Notes: generated by a model not told the origin, from the letters alone. A stretch of DNA of 31,776 nucleotides from an uncultured Flavobacteriales bacterium (GCA_913047525.1 CAJWUS010000001.1:1-31776); one strand, 5' to 3'. Numbered from the stretch's first letter, positions 1-8,540 are shown. Translations and numbers: made by a program.

Positions 1-19
1 TTTTTATAAAATTAGCGGT

Positions 20-1663
20 CTAAAAATCGTAATAATGATTGAACAAGTCTGTTTTGAGTCCAATGGAATAAAAGATAGTATTTACCTCTTTTGATTCACT
101 TACTAAATTTCTTTTCGTTATCGTAAAATCAATTTTAAAATTGGTCGTAGGATTAATAATATATGCAATATTAAATTGCATATAATTGATATCTGTAAGG
201 TTCCCTTGATACATCACAATACCAAAATCAGATGGTCTTCCAGCATGTATAAAGCCAGAATGTTCTTCAAATTCACCAGTAGACATATAGACATCATTTC
301 CATATGAAGTTAGGTCTCCTTTTATTTTATCACCATATTTTGCCAACATCAATTGCGCTCTTGCTACCCATCTCTCTTTTCTGTAATTTATTATAAGAAG
401 TTTTTCGGAAAAATTAGCGCCAAGCGGATGGGCTAGTGGTTGGTTGTAATGTGCATAATTTTGCTGAGGGTTATGATGCGCATAAGTGTAAGGTCTCACC
501 AAGTTATATTCTATTTGCATTGTGAGATTTTCCAAACCAATTGCATCATACATTTTTACCCCCAATTGATATCCGTATTTTGAACCATACCAATCACTAC
601 CTCCTTTCATTTCATTCAAACTAAATTCATCTAAAACCAATTGCCCGTATAAATGAGATTTAAGAGGTAGTTTGTATTTAGCATTTATGCCAACAAGGGC
701 ATTGTCAGGAGAGTTAATGGAATATTCCAAAGGACGAAAAAGAGCAATAGGATTCAAATAATTTACATCAAATCCTCTATTTCCAGGTGCATGATTTACT
801 TTCCAAATTACAGATTCAAAAATCCCAATATTGAGTTTTGAATTTACATTTGCAGATAAATAATGAGAGGATACGTATTTTTTAGCATAGCCCATTTGGT
901 CATAATCATCAATTCCGTTATTTTCAAAATAGTTGATATCCTGCATTTCGGCATAAAGGTTGGTGTATTGCACTTTCCAAAAAGAAGTTTGAATACGCAA
1001 AAAAGGATAATTAAAGGCATTATCTGAAAGTAAAAGTGACCTATAGCCATCCCCAATAAAATGTTTGCCATGACCGAACTGAACCACAAAATGTTTAGCT
1101 GGTTTTATCCCGACATAGCCGGATGCCATGGCATAATCAAATCCTGTTTTTTTGAAATCTCTGGCATATCCCTGCCCAGGGACTACTTTTATTTTTCTAA
1201 TCTTAGCATCTAAATAATTTGGAAAAATAGCCTGATTTTCCGCAAAAGAAGAAAAGAAAGATACAGATTCCCCAATATCTCCTTCAATAATGAAACCTCT
1301 TGTATTACTAAAAATCTTGGCTTCACTTTCCATCTCTCTACCTTTTGAAAAATAAATTATAGGAGAAGCCGTAACTTTATAATCCTCACCTTTAATGATA
1401 ATAAGATGCTCTGAAAACAATTTTCTTTTATGCCATTTTGTCCACTTATTGGAAAATTCTAAAAGGTGTAAGGAGTCAGTATTTACCTCCCTATTTACAG
1501 TTGCTTCTATTAGAGGCCTAAATGAAGAATGAATTTCACTAGCGTTAATTTCTTGCTCACAAATTAAATTTGCATCATGGCCTAAAGGTAAGTTAGTGTG
1601 TTGTGCATTGATTTGAACAAATACAAATACAAATACAAAAAACGAACATTTTCTAATCATCAT
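20..1663 (-). CDS. remB: RemB/Wzi-like outer-membrane beta-barrel protein (capsule assembly / gliding motility family)
   Basis: Predicted outer-membrane protein of 547 residues. The N-terminus is a signal peptide: MMIRKCSFF, then a hydrophobic Phe-Val repeat, with likely cleavage after about residue 20 (INAQ). The mature part has no hydrophobic helices and shows alternating amphipathic, aromatic-rich strands, and it ends in Asp-Phe, the C-terminal aromatic typical of BAM substrates. The pattern (GHGKHFIGDGYRSLLLSD at about residues 200-216, NYLNPIALFRPLEYS, a GSKYGYQLGVK strand) matches the family holding RemB of gliding flavobacteria and the capsule-anchoring protein Wzi. Function is inferred: surface retention or assembly of the polysaccharide made by the neighbouring genes, or gliding. 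The start overlaps the end of the WecA-like gene by 11 bases, so the two are probably co-transcribed. The family call is from recognition, not from a search. Confidence 0.7.
   Translation of the reverse strand: MMIRKCSFFVFVFVFVQINAQHTNLPLGHDANLICEQEINASEIHSSFRPLIEATVNREVNTDSLHLLEFSNKWTKWHKRKLFSEHLIIIKGEDYKVTASPIIYFSKGREMESEAKIFSNTRGFIIEGDIGESVSFFSSFAENQAIFPNYLDAKIRKIKVVPGQGYARDFKKTGFDYAMASGYVGIKPAKHFVVQFGHGKHFIGDGYRSLLLSDNAFNYPFLRIQTSFWKVQYTNLYAEMQDINYFENNGIDDYDQMGYAKKYVSSHYLSANVNSKLNIGIFESVIWKVNHAPGNRGFDVNYLNPIALFRPLEYSINSPDNALVGINAKYKLPLKSHLYGQLVLDEFSLNEMKGGSDWYGSKYGYQLGVKMYDAIGLENLTMQIEYNLVRPYTYAHHNPQQNYAHYNQPLAHPLGANFSEKLLIINYRKERWVARAQLMLAKYGDKIKGDLTSYGNDVYMSTGEFEEHSGFIHAGRPSDFGIVMYQGNLTDINYMQFNIAYIINPTTNFKIDFTITKRNLVSESKEVNTIFYSIGLKTDLFNHYYDF
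1617..1640 (-). repeat. Hexanucleotide tandem repeat in the signal peptide of the RemB-like gene
   Basis: On the plus strand the unit ACAAAT occurs three times in a row, followed by a fourth copy with one change (ACAAAA). On the coding strand this reads as alternating Phe-Val codons in the hydrophobic core of the signal peptide. Because the unit is six bases, gain or loss of a copy keeps the frame and changes the core by two residues. Confidence 0.85.
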
Positions 1664-2696
1664 TCTTTTTTCTCATCAAAAAGGGAATGTATAAAAGTGT
1701 AAAATTAACTGCTGCAAAAATGGTAATAGCAAAATTTACATTCATATTTAACAAAAAGTAAGCAAAAACAATTAAAAGCATATTCATTATGCAAATAATC
1801 AAAGTTGTTTTTTGATGCCCAAAACCCAAATCTAATAAGCCGTGATGAATGTGATTCATATCTGGAGAAAGAGGGTTTCTCCCTCTAATTATTCGCACTA
1901 CAAAAACCCTAAATGAATCAAATAAAAGAACAGCCAATATAGCTATTGCAACCAAAGGACCTTTATTCGGCAAGTGAATGGCGTCATTTACTATGCCAGA
2001 ATTAATAGAATTTATGGATAAAATGGATAAAATCAACCCCACAACTAATGAGCCAGTATCTCCCATAAAAATTTTGGCTGGAGAATTGTTGTAAATTAAA
2101 AATCCTAGAAGAGTCCCCATAAGTGTAAATGCAAGCAATGCCATACTTATCTGATCAGAAAAAAATGCTAAAAGCCCAAATGACAAAGATGCAACAATCC
2201 CTAATGATCCTGCTAATCCATCCACTCCATCAATTAAATTAAACCCATTGGTAATTACAATTACCACAAAAACAGTAAATAATGTTGCGATAATTTCCGA
2301 TAGCTCATAAATCCCCAATACCCCATGCATATTGTCTATTTGCAAATCATGGAGGTATATTATTATCAGAATGGCAAGAATTTGTCCAAACAATTTTTTA
2401 GTTGGGGAAAGGAAAAGTAGATCGTCAAGAACCCCAATAAAGAAAACAACAAACATACTTACAATAATAAATCGGATTTGTTCTATTTCTGCCCAAAAAA
2501 GCAAAGAAAAGATAATGCCAGCAAAAATGGCTATGCCTCCAAAAATAGGCACTTTCCCGATATGAGAAGAGCGCGCACCAGCACTATCGTACAAACGAAA
2601 TTTTTGTGCAAAAAATATTATTTTAGGAATAGCCAAAAAGGTAATTACAAATGCAGTTACAAATGAAAGTAGAATATCTATGTAGGCGCCAAACAT
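1653..2696 (-). CDS. wecA: WecA/TagO-like undecaprenyl-phosphate sugar-1-phosphate transferase
   Basis: Polytopic inner-membrane enzyme of 347 residues in the MraY/WecA family. It would transfer a HexNAc-1-phosphate (GlcNAc-1-P in characterised relatives) from UDP-sugar to undecaprenyl phosphate, the first step of a lipid-linked repeat unit. Family motifs visible: Asp91-Asp92 (VLDDLL), NGFNLIDGVDGLAG at about 150-163, the PAKIFMGDTGS loop with Asp213, and the cytoplasmic histidine motif HIHHG at 282-286. About ten or eleven hydrophobic helices fit the usual length. It begins one base after the stop of the GMD homologue and overlaps the RemB-like gene, so it belongs to the lower transcription unit. 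It is the only initiating transferase in the window, so it is the natural primer for the Wzx/Wzy pathway encoded upstream. Sugar specificity cannot be read from sequence. Confidence 0.9.
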   Translation of the reverse strand: MFGAYIDILLSFVTAFVITFLAIPKIIFFAQKFRLYDSAGARSSHIGKVPIFGGIAIFAGIIFSLLFWAEIEQIRFIIVSMFVVFFIGVLDDLLFLSPTKKLFGQILAILIIIYLHDLQIDNMHGVLGIYELSEIIATLFTVFVVIVITNGFNLIDGVDGLAGSLGIVASLSFGLLAFFSDQISMALLAFTLMGTLLGFLIYNNSPAKIFMGDTGSLVVGLILSILSINSINSGIVNDAIHLPNKGPLVAIAILAVLLFDSFRVFVVRIIRGRNPLSPDMNHIHHGLLDLGFGHQKTTLIICIMNMLLIVFAYFLLNMNVNFAITIFAAVNFTLLYIPFLMRKKNDD

Positions 2697-2697
2697 C

Positions 2698-3732
2698 TTA
2701 TCTTTTTGAATTATTTTTTAATCCTTCTATATCAGATTCAACCATTATTTTACAAAGCTCTTCCACAGTGGTTTTTGGTTTCCAGCCTAAGAGTTTTTCT
2801 GCTTTTGCAGGACTTCCTATTAAAGCATCTACTTCTGCCAATCTGAAATATTTTTCACTTACTTTTACAATTTCTTCCCCTGTTTTTTTATCAATTCCTT
2901 TTTCTTTAACTCCTGCACCTTCCCATATTATTTCTGTTCCTATTACCTCAAATGCTAATTCGGTAAACCGCTTTACTGTAACTGCCCTATTTGTTGCTAA
3001 AACAAAATTATCAGAAGTTTCATGCTGCATCATTCTATACATACCCTCTACAAATTCTGGAGCATAACCCCAATCTCTGCTTGCATCCAAATTTCCTAAT
3101 TCAATACAATTCCCTTCTGCTGCATTAAATCTTGCAACTCCATCAGTAATTTTTCTTGTTACAAATTCCAACCCTCTAAGCGGAGATTCATGATTAAAAA
3201 GAATTCCGCTACAAGCAAATATATCATAAGATTCTCTGTAATTCTGAGTCATCCAGTAGGCGTACAATTTTGAAATACCATAAGGACTTCTAGGATAAAA
3301 AGGAGTTGTTTCTTTCTGTGGGACTTCTTGCGCTTTTCCGTAAAGCTCGGAAGTAGAAGCTTGATAAAACTTAATATTCTTATTTATAATCCTAATAGCC
3401 TCAAGTAAATGAGTAACTCCAATTCCTGTAATCATACTTGTTGATAATGGCTGGTCAAATGATACATGCACAAAACTTTGTGCAGCCAAATTGTAAATCT
3501 CATCTGGTCTAATTTCAGAAACCATTCTTATTGTACTTGACGCATCAATCAAATCATGTTCAATAAGTTTAAGGTTTGGATTATCCTGAATCCCAAGATA
3601 TTTTATTCGCCAAAAACTTTGGGAACTTGTTCGCCTATAAGCTCCAAAAACTTTATAATTCTTTGATAATAGTAATTTGGCTAAATATGCTCCATCCTGT
3701 CCAGTAATCCCTGTAATTATCGCTTTCTTCAT
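2698..3732 (-). CDS. gmd: GDP-mannose 4,6-dehydratase homologue (GDP-mannose or GDP-heptose dehydratase)
   Basis: Extended short-chain dehydrogenase of 344 residues. The Rossmann motif GITGQDG is at 8-14, the catalytic Thr127/Glu129 pair lies in STSELYG, and Tyr151/Lys155 form the Yxxx[17 protein letters not shown] is the family's substrate-side signature. In characterised GMD the reaction is GDP-mannose to GDP-4-keto-6-deoxymannose, the precursor of GDP-fucose, rhamnose or perosamine. The segment after the RR motif (TSSQSFWRI) differs from the usual Asn-Thr-Arg type of E. coli Gmd as I remember it. No GDP-fucose synthase or other GDP-4-keto sugar reductase is in the window. The next genes upstream are gmhB and gmhA, so a role on GDP-manno-heptose, as in the DmhA/WcbK branch, is a real alternative. 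The start ATG is clear, and the gap to the WecA-like gene is one base. Confidence 0.85.
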   Translation of the reverse strand: MKKAIITGITGQDGAYLAKLLLSKNYKVFGAYRRTSSQSFWRIKYLGIQDNPNLKLIEHDLIDASSTIRMVSEIRPDEIYNLAAQSFVHVSFDQPLSTSMITGIGVTHLLEAIRIINKNIKFYQASTSELYGKAQEVPQKETTPFYPRSPYGISKLYAYWMTQNYRESYDIFACSGILFNHESPLRGLEFVTRKITDGVARFNAAEGNCIELGNLDASRDWGYAPEFVEGMYRMMQHETSDNFVLATNRAVTVKRFTELAFEVIGTEIIWEGAGVKEKGIDKKTGEEIVKVSEKYFRLAEVDALIGSPAKAEKLLGWKPKTTVEELCKIMVESDIEGLKNNSKR

Positions 3733-3777
3733 TAAAGTCTAACTTGTTTTGCAATTGTAAAAATACTCATAAATAAT

Positions 3778-4281
3778 TTAATAGGCTAAGATCTGCTTTG
3801 CCCAATTATTTAAAGTAAAATTATTATCCACTTTTATGGTCTTAAGCCCTGCCCTTTCTCCTGCCTTTATATCAGAGGGAGAGTCTCCAATTAAGTATGA
3901 TTTGTTAATGTTGATGAAAGGGAAGTCTTGAATTGCTTCTTCAATCATTCCAATTTTTGGCTTTCGACAATTGCAATTGTCTGTTTCTAAATGTGGGCAA
4001 AAATAAATCTTATTAATTTTTCCGCCTGCTTGTTCAATCTCATTTAACATCTTCTGATGCAAAAAAAGTAGATTATCCTCACTCATTAGCCCTTTCCCAA
4101 TCCCTTGCTGATTAGTAATGATAATCATTCTATTAAATAATCCTGAAAGTTTTGAAATAGAACTTAGTACATTAGGAATGAAAGTAAATTCCCCCCAATT
4201 TCTAATATATTTTCCATCTAATTTTTTATTTATTACACCATCCCTGTCTAGGAAAAGAGTGTCAAAATTTGAAGTTTCCAT
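3778..4281 (-). CDS. gmhB: GmhB-like D-glycero-D-manno-heptose 1,7-bisphosphate phosphatase (HAD family)
   Basis: HAD phosphatase, 167 residues from the chosen start. Catalytic Asp12/Asp14 lie in FLDRDGV, the second motif is IITNQQG, and the last is IGDSPSD. The insert CPH...CNC (Cys95, His97, Cys103, Cys105) is the zinc-binding loop that marks GmhB and its histidinol-phosphatase relatives. GmhB removes the C7 phosphate from heptose 1,7-bisphosphate. The open frame extends to a TTG at 4311, but the ATG at 4281 fits better: it overlaps the stop of gmhA by one base in a TAATG junction, and the family homology starts there (ETSNFDTLFLDRDG). It is coupled to gmhA upstream and followed by the GMD homologue after 45 bases. 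No heptose kinase or heptose nucleotidyltransferase (HddA/HddC or HldE) is in the window. Confidence 0.85.
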   Translation of the reverse strand: METSNFDTLFLDRDGVINKKLDGKYIRNWGEFTFIPNVLSSISKLSGLFNRMIIITNQQGIGKGLMSEDNLLFLHQKMLNEIEQAGGKINKIYFCPHLETDNCNCRKPKIGMIEEAIQDFPFININKSYLIGDSPSDIKAGERAGLKTIKVDNNFTLNNWAKQILAY

Positions 4282-4853
4282 TAAAATAATTCTTCTTCTA
4301 TTAACTGACAAATAATATGTCCAATTAAGATATGTGCCTCTTGAACTCTTGGCGTATCATCAGATGGAATTTTGATGATATAATCACAAATACTAGCCAT
4401 CTTCCCTCCATTATTTCCGGTAAACCCAATAGTTTTCAGTCCAGTTTCATTTGCTTTTTGCAAAGCATTTACCACATTTGGAGAATTACCTGAGGTAGAA
4501 ATACCGAGTAAAATATCTCCTTCTCTTCCTGCTGCCTCAATCATTCGAGCATAAGTTTTCTCATAACCATAATCATTAGCCACTGCAGTTATAAAAGAAG
4601 AATTTACATGAAGTGCTTCAGCATATAAAGGCTTTCTGTCCTTGTAGAATCTTCCACTAAGTTCTGCTGCAATATGCTGTGCATCAGATGCCGATCCGCC
4701 ATTCCCACACAATAGCACCTTTTTGTCATTCTGAAAAGCAACAATACAAATTCCTGCAATTTGTTCAATAGTTTGCTTTAAATTCTCATCAGTTAGAATT
4801 GTATTAAAATTATCTGCTGATTTTTTTATGCATTCTGAAATTCTATTTCTCAT
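4281..4853 (-). CDS. gmhA: GmhA sedoheptulose-7-phosphate isomerase (SIS domain)
   Basis: SIS-fold protein of 190 residues, the normal length for GmhA. It converts sedoheptulose 7-phosphate to D-glycero-D-manno-heptose 7-phosphate, the first step to nucleotide-activated heptose. The phosphate-binding loop CGNGGSASDAQH is at about 49-60, followed by AAELSGRF with Glu64. The second loop is LGISTSGNSPNV, and a late histidine (about His179, IGHIICQL) corresponds to the catalytic His of characterised GmhA. It lies 28 bases downstream of the GT4 gene and is translationally coupled to gmhB. Pairing with gmhB makes a heptose role much more likely than another SIS activity such as DiaA. Confidence 0.88.
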   Translation of the reverse strand: MRNRISECIKKSADNFNTILTDENLKQTIEQIAGICIVAFQNDKKVLLCGNGGSASDAQHIAAELSGRFYKDRKPLYAEALHVNSSFITAVANDYGYEKTYARMIEAAGREGDILLGISTSGNSPNVVNALQKANETGLKTIGFTGNNGGKMASICDYIIKIPSDDTPRVQEAHILIGHIICQLIEEELF

Positions 4854-4881
4854 CTACCCTTTTTTTTGCTAAAATACAAAA

Positions 4882-6027
4882 TTATAATGTTTGATAGGCT
4901 TCTTTGGTTTGCTCCCCTATTTCATCCCATTTATATTTTGTTTTTATCATTTCAGATCCATTTTTCTTTACTTGTTCAAGTAAACTTCTATCACTTAAAA
5001 TTTGATTTATTTTTGCGGCTAAAGAAATAGTATTCTCACTTTCAAATAAAAACCCATTCTCATTATCTTTAAGTATTTCTTTAAATGGCGGCAAATCAGA
5101 AGCTAATGCTGGTTTTTCATAACTTAGCGTCATCATCAGTACTCCGCTCTGATAGATCTTTTTATAAGGTAAAACTACCAAATCACAGGCACAATAATAA
5201 TGCTCTATATCCTCTTGCGGAATAAATTTAGTATGCAAAAAGCAATAATCTTGCAAATTATTTTCATCAATTATTTTTTGGTAAAGAGCGAAATCATTTT
5301 TCCAAACTTTCCCTGCAATGACCACTAATACATCATTATGTTTTTCAATAACTAATTTTAACGCTTGCAACAGAATCTCTAATCCTTTTACTTTTTTAAT
5401 CATTCCAAAAAAAAGCAAGACTTTTTTATTTTGCGGAATATCTAATCGGTCTCTTGATGCTGCTTTATCGTACTGAACATTTATAAATGGAATATAATTT
5501 CCATGTGGGATTATCTTTATGCTATCTCCATTTACATTTGTTAATCGTAGAATCTCATTTTTACTAAATTCATTATGAGTTAAAAATAAATCCGCTAGTT
5601 TATAAATCCAAATCGAATAAAAAGAAGTTTCTTTATCGTTTGCAAAACTACTCACATCATGTATTGTAAGCGTTACTTTCCCTAAAAATATTTTTGAAAA
5701 AACCACATTAAAAAACATTAAACTATTTGTGGAAAAAAGATGAAAATGAAATACAGAACATCCTTTAATTCGTGCATGAAAAATAGACGCAATGCTTCCT
5801 AGAATATATTTCAATCCTCTAACAACTTTTATTTTTTGAGAAAAAAGAGAGCCATAAAATTGATAAAATCTGAGTCCAAGAATATTTGGGTCTGTCGTTT
5901 CTTTATTGGTATATAAACTTACACTTACTCCACTATTTATCAACCCCATTACTTGCCCAAACAAATAAAGATGCTGCGAACTTCCGTGCGCACCTAATGG
6001 GTCAATTATCGCAACTTTTCTTTTCAT
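4882..6027 (-). CDS. Glycosyltransferase family 4 (GT-B fold)
   Basis: Predicted cytoplasmic GT4 enzyme of 381 residues. The N-terminal donor/acceptor half begins KVAIIDPLGAHGSSQHL. The C-terminal half contains the typical elements: LLFFGMIKKVKGLEILLQAL (about residues 204-223), a phosphate-contacting segment, then SGVLMMTLSYEKPALASDLPPF and the acidic end of the EX7E-type motif, and NGFLFES. These positions bind nucleotide sugar in the family. Substrate unknown; it presumably adds one sugar of the lipid-linked unit. It is the first gene of the lower minus-strand unit, divergent from the MBOAT gene, with a good promoter just upstream. A stretch around residues 85-115 is hydrophobic and may touch the membrane. 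Confidence 0.85.
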   Translation of the reverse strand: MKRKVAIIDPLGAHGSSQHLYLFGQVMGLINSGVSVSLYTNKETTDPNILGLRFYQFYGSLFSQKIKVVRGLKYILGSIASIFHARIKGCSVFHFHLFSTNSLMFFNVVFSKIFLGKVTLTIHDVSSFANDKETSFYSIWIYKLADLFLTHNEFSKNEILRLTNVNGDSIKIIPHGNYIPFINVQYDKAASRDRLDIPQNKKVLLFFGMIKKVKGLEILLQALKLVIEKHNDVLVVIAGKVWKNDFALYQKIIDENNLQDYCFLHTKFIPQEDIEHYYCACDLVVLPYKKIYQSGVLMMTLSYEKPALASDLPPFKEILKDNENGFLFESENTISLAAKINQILSDRSLLEQVKKNGSEMIKTKYKWDEIGEQTKEAYQTL

Positions 6028-6039
6028 AAATTATGCAAG

Positions 6040-6068
6040 CAAATATAAAATCTTTTCCTGACAAACAA
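6040..6068 (-). promoter_or_regulatory. Bacteroidota-type promoter for the GT4-gmhA-gmhB-gmd unit
   Basis: On the minus strand TTG (6068-6066) is followed after 18 bases by TATATTTG (6047-6040), matching the Bacteroidota -33/-7 pattern TTTG...TAnnTTTG. The predicted transcript start lies about 10 bases before the ATG at 6027, so the leader would be very short. Position and spacing are seen directly; activity is inferred. Confidence 0.5.
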
Positions 6069-6072
6069 TTCT

Positions 6073-6080
6073 TATATTTG
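6073..6080 (+). promoter_or_regulatory. Candidate -7 element for the MBOAT-SGNH pair
   Basis: TATATTTG, a full match to TAnnTTTG, sits about 49 bases before the MBOAT start in the 101-base divergent gap. No clear TTTG is found at the expected -33 distance, so the promoter may be weak or activator-dependent. The ATG follows an A-rich leader, as is common in Bacteroidota. Confidence 0.35.
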
Positions 6081-6128
6081 CATACAAACGGCTAATTGAA
6101 AACTCAATTCTTTTTATTAAGAAAATAA

Positions 6129-7595
6129 ATGCTCTTTAACTCCTTACAATTTTTGATTTTCTTTCCTATTGTGGTAAGTATTTTCTTTCTGCTACCTCAA
6201 AAAAGGAGATGGATATTACTTTTAATTGCTTCCTACTATTTCTATATGTGTTGGAAAGTGGAGTATATCGTGTTAATTATTGCCTCTACCCTTATCGATT
6301 ATTTTGTTGCTAAAAAAATGGCAGATTTAAAGGAAAAGGTGAAACGAAAGAAGTGGCTCCTAATTAGTTTATTATCTAATCTTGGGATTCTATTTGGCTT
6401 TAAATATTTCAATTTTGTAAATGCGAATATCCAAGCCCTTTTTGATAATTTTAACATCTTTTATGGAGTCCCGGCTTTTGATGTTTTACTTCCTGTCGGA
6501 ATTTCATTTTATACTTTTCAAACCCTAAGCTATACCATTGACGTATATAATGGAAAGACTCCTGTTCAGAATCATTTAGGAATATTTGCCGTATATGTTT
6601 CTTTTTTTCCTCAGTTAGTTGCAGGGCCTATTGAAAGATCAAGGCATTTATTACCACAATTTTATGTAGAACATAAATTCAGCTATGATAGAATAAAATA
6701 TGGTTTGCAACAAATGTTGTGGGGATTCTTTAAAAAAGTAGTAATTGCTGACCGATTGGCAATAGTTGTAGATGGGGTTTACAACAATTTAGATGATTAT
6801 TCTGGGATTTCACTTCTGATTGCAACCATCTTCTTTGCTTTCCAAATTTATTGTGATTTTTCAGGATATTCCGATATTGCAATTGGCTCAGCAAGAGTGA
6901 TGGGGTTTGAATTAATAGATAATTTCAAACGACCGTATTTCTCAAAATCTATTTCAGAATTTTGGAGAAGATGGCACATTTCTCTTTCTACTTGGTTCCG
7001 TGATTATTTATATATTCCATTGGGAGGTAACAGGGTAGTAAAATGGAGATGGTATTATAATTTGTTTATCACATTTCTTGTCAGTGGTTTTTGGCATGGC
7101 GCAAATTGGACTTTTTTGGTTTGGGGCGGGCTTCATGGGGCCTACTTAATTATAGCGATTGTGCTAATCAAACCAAAAGAATACATTCTAAATATACTGA
7201 ACTTAGAAGGTGGTTTTATACATAAACTATATCAGGTAACTTTCACCTTTGTTTTAGTTGTTTTTGCTTGGATCTTCTTTAGAGCAAATAATATTTCTGA
7301 TGCCTTTTATGTAATAAATAATATGTTTTCTGATATAGGGGATTATACCAATCTTGGAAAAATGAAAATCAATTTGAGAGGACTTGGTATTGGTATAAAT
7401 GATATACTAATTAGCATAGGACTTATCGCCTTTATGGAACTCTATAATTTGTATGAAAGAAGTGGAGATGTTTGGATAAAATTAGAGCAGAAACCCATTT
7501 GGCTAAGGTGGGGGGCTTATTATATTTTATTGTTCGGGATACTGTTTTTAGCCCCTTATTCTAGAGTGAATAACTTTATTTATTTTCAATTCTAG
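6129..7595 (+). CDS. MBOAT family membrane-bound O-acyltransferase (AlgI-like)
   Basis: Polytopic inner-membrane protein of 488 residues with the family's conserved landmarks: QLVAGPIERS (about 162-171), CDFSGYSDIAIG (242-253), FWRRWHISLSTWFRDYLYIP (278-297) and GFWHGANWTFLVWGGLHG (about 320-337). His323 is in the position of the essential histidine of AlgI; His283 is the other conserved one. AlgI-type proteins pass an acyl group, usually acetyl, across the membrane for transfer to a polysaccharide. The next gene starts on the base after this stop and encodes the expected SGNH-type partner. The pair is the only plus-strand coding in the window. It probably acetylates the polysaccharide made by the flanking genes; the acyl group and target are inferred. 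Confidence 0.92.
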   Translation: MLFNSLQFLIFFPIVVSIFFLLPQKRRWILLLIASYYFYMCWKVEYIVLIIASTLIDYFVAKKMADLKEKVKRKKWLLISLLSNLGILFGFKYFNFVNANIQALFDNFNIFYGVPAFDVLLPVGISFYTFQTLSYTIDVYNGKTPVQNHLGIFAVYVSFFPQLVAGPIERSRHLLPQFYVEHKFSYDRIKYGLQQMLWGFFKKVVIADRLAIVVDGVYNNLDDYSGISLLIATIFFAFQIYCDFSGYSDIAIGSARVMGFELIDNFKRPYFSKSISEFWRRWHISLSTWFRDYLYIPLGGNRVVKWRWYYNLFITFLVSGFWHGANWTFLVWGGLHGAYLIIAIVLIKPKEYILNILNLEGGFIHKLYQVTFTFVLVVFAWIFFRANNISDAFYVINNMFSDIGDYTNLGKMKINLRGLGIGINDILISIGLIAFMELYNLYERSGDVWIKLEQKPIWLRWGAYYILLFGILFLAPYSRVNNFIYFQF

Positions 7596-8540
7596 ATGAA
7601 CAAAGAGGTTAAAATATTATTGAGAAAAGGGAGCGTTTTTATACTCCCAATAATTGCTTGGATTTGTATTGTAATTGTTGTAGATCCATTTAATTATTTT
7701 AATATCTCTAATATTGTTTCTGAAAAGGCAAAAGAAAAATCTGCTCAACAAATAAACTCGCTTCTATATAATACTATTAATTTTAAAAACAATCCGAAAA
7801 ATAGTATAATTATTGGTGATTCAAGAATTAGAAAATTGCCAACTGAAAAAATTAAACAATTAACTGGTGATGATTACTACACCATGTATTCCAATGCTGC
7901 TAAACTCAATGAAATAATTGATTTATTCTGGATTAGCGATTCGCTTTGGTTTTCTGTCAATTCTATTAATTTAGAAAATGTAATAATTGGTATAAATTTC
8001 AATTTGTATAACCAATATTCCTACTCAAATAGAGTTGCAGATGTGAAAAAATTATTGGCTAATAAATTTATTTATATCTTTAGTTGGAGCATCTTAGAAA
8101 CTGTTTATTTAGCATTAAAGAATGAATTTCTTGGGTTTCAACCAAAAAAGAAAAAAAACAAAAAGGAGTTTTGGGACTACACTATCGAAACTATTGCAAA
8201 AAATCATTACTCTAAATACAAACATCCAAAAGAAACTCTTTTGCGATTAGAAGAGGTAAGAGCACATTGTAAAGCAAATAATATTAACCTAATATTATTA
8301 ATTGTTCCACACCACAAAGAATTCCACAATAGATTAGTAAAATTTGAATTAGTAGATGAAGAAAAGAAGTTTAAAAATGACATAAAAGATATTGGAAGAG
8401 TTATTGATTTTGATTTTCCTAATTCAATAACAGATTGTAAGTCTTGCTTTGGTGATCCTATTCATACTACTGATTCTATTGGTGAGATAATAGTTGACGA
8501 AATTTTTTCAAATTCGCTCATTATTGGCAAAGAATTATAA
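7596..8540 (+). CDS. SGNH/GDSL-like periplasmic partner of the MBOAT acyltransferase
   Basis: Protein of 314 residues with one N-terminal membrane helix (about 12-30) and a large extracytoplasmic part. The motif IIGDSR places a candidate nucleophile Ser76 in a GDS(R) block, and GDPIH near the end offers the Asp287-x-x-His290 pair, together an SGNH-type triad. This layout, a membrane anchor plus SGNH domain encoded directly after an MBOAT, recalls AlgJ/AlgX, PatB and DltD-like partners that receive the acyl group and place it on the glycan. A lysine-rich stretch (about 184-190) lies mid-protein. It starts immediately after the MBOAT stop (TAG then ATG), indicating coupling. Its stop overlaps the stop of the convergent GT2 gene. 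Overall similarity to a named family was not recognised, so the role rests on motifs and neighbour. Confidence 0.65.
   Translation: MNKEVKILLRKGSVFILPIIAWICIVIVVDPFNYFNISNIVSEKAKEKSAQQINSLLYNTINFKNNPKNSIIIGDSRIRKLPTEKIKQLTGDDYYTMYSNAAKLNEIIDLFWISDSLWFSVNSINLENVIIGINFNLYNQYSYSNRVADVKKLLANKFIYIFSWSILETVYLALKNEFLGFQPKKKKNKKEFWDYTIETIAKNHYSKYKHPKETLLRLEEVRAHCKANNINLILLIVPHHKEFHNRLVKFELVDEEKKFKNDIKDIGRVIDFDFPNSITDCKSCFGDPIHTTDSIGEIIVDEIFSNSLIIGKEL

Noticed and set aside
2651..3067. A 138-codon plus-strand open frame opposite the GMD homologue
   Set aside because: Lies entirely over the coding strand of intact gmd and the start of the WecA-like gene; composition is that of a shadow frame.
4282..4311. 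Ten extra codons at the start of gmhB
   Set aside because: They begin at a TTG inside gmhA and lie outside the HAD homology; the ATG at 4281 in a TAATG junction is the better start.
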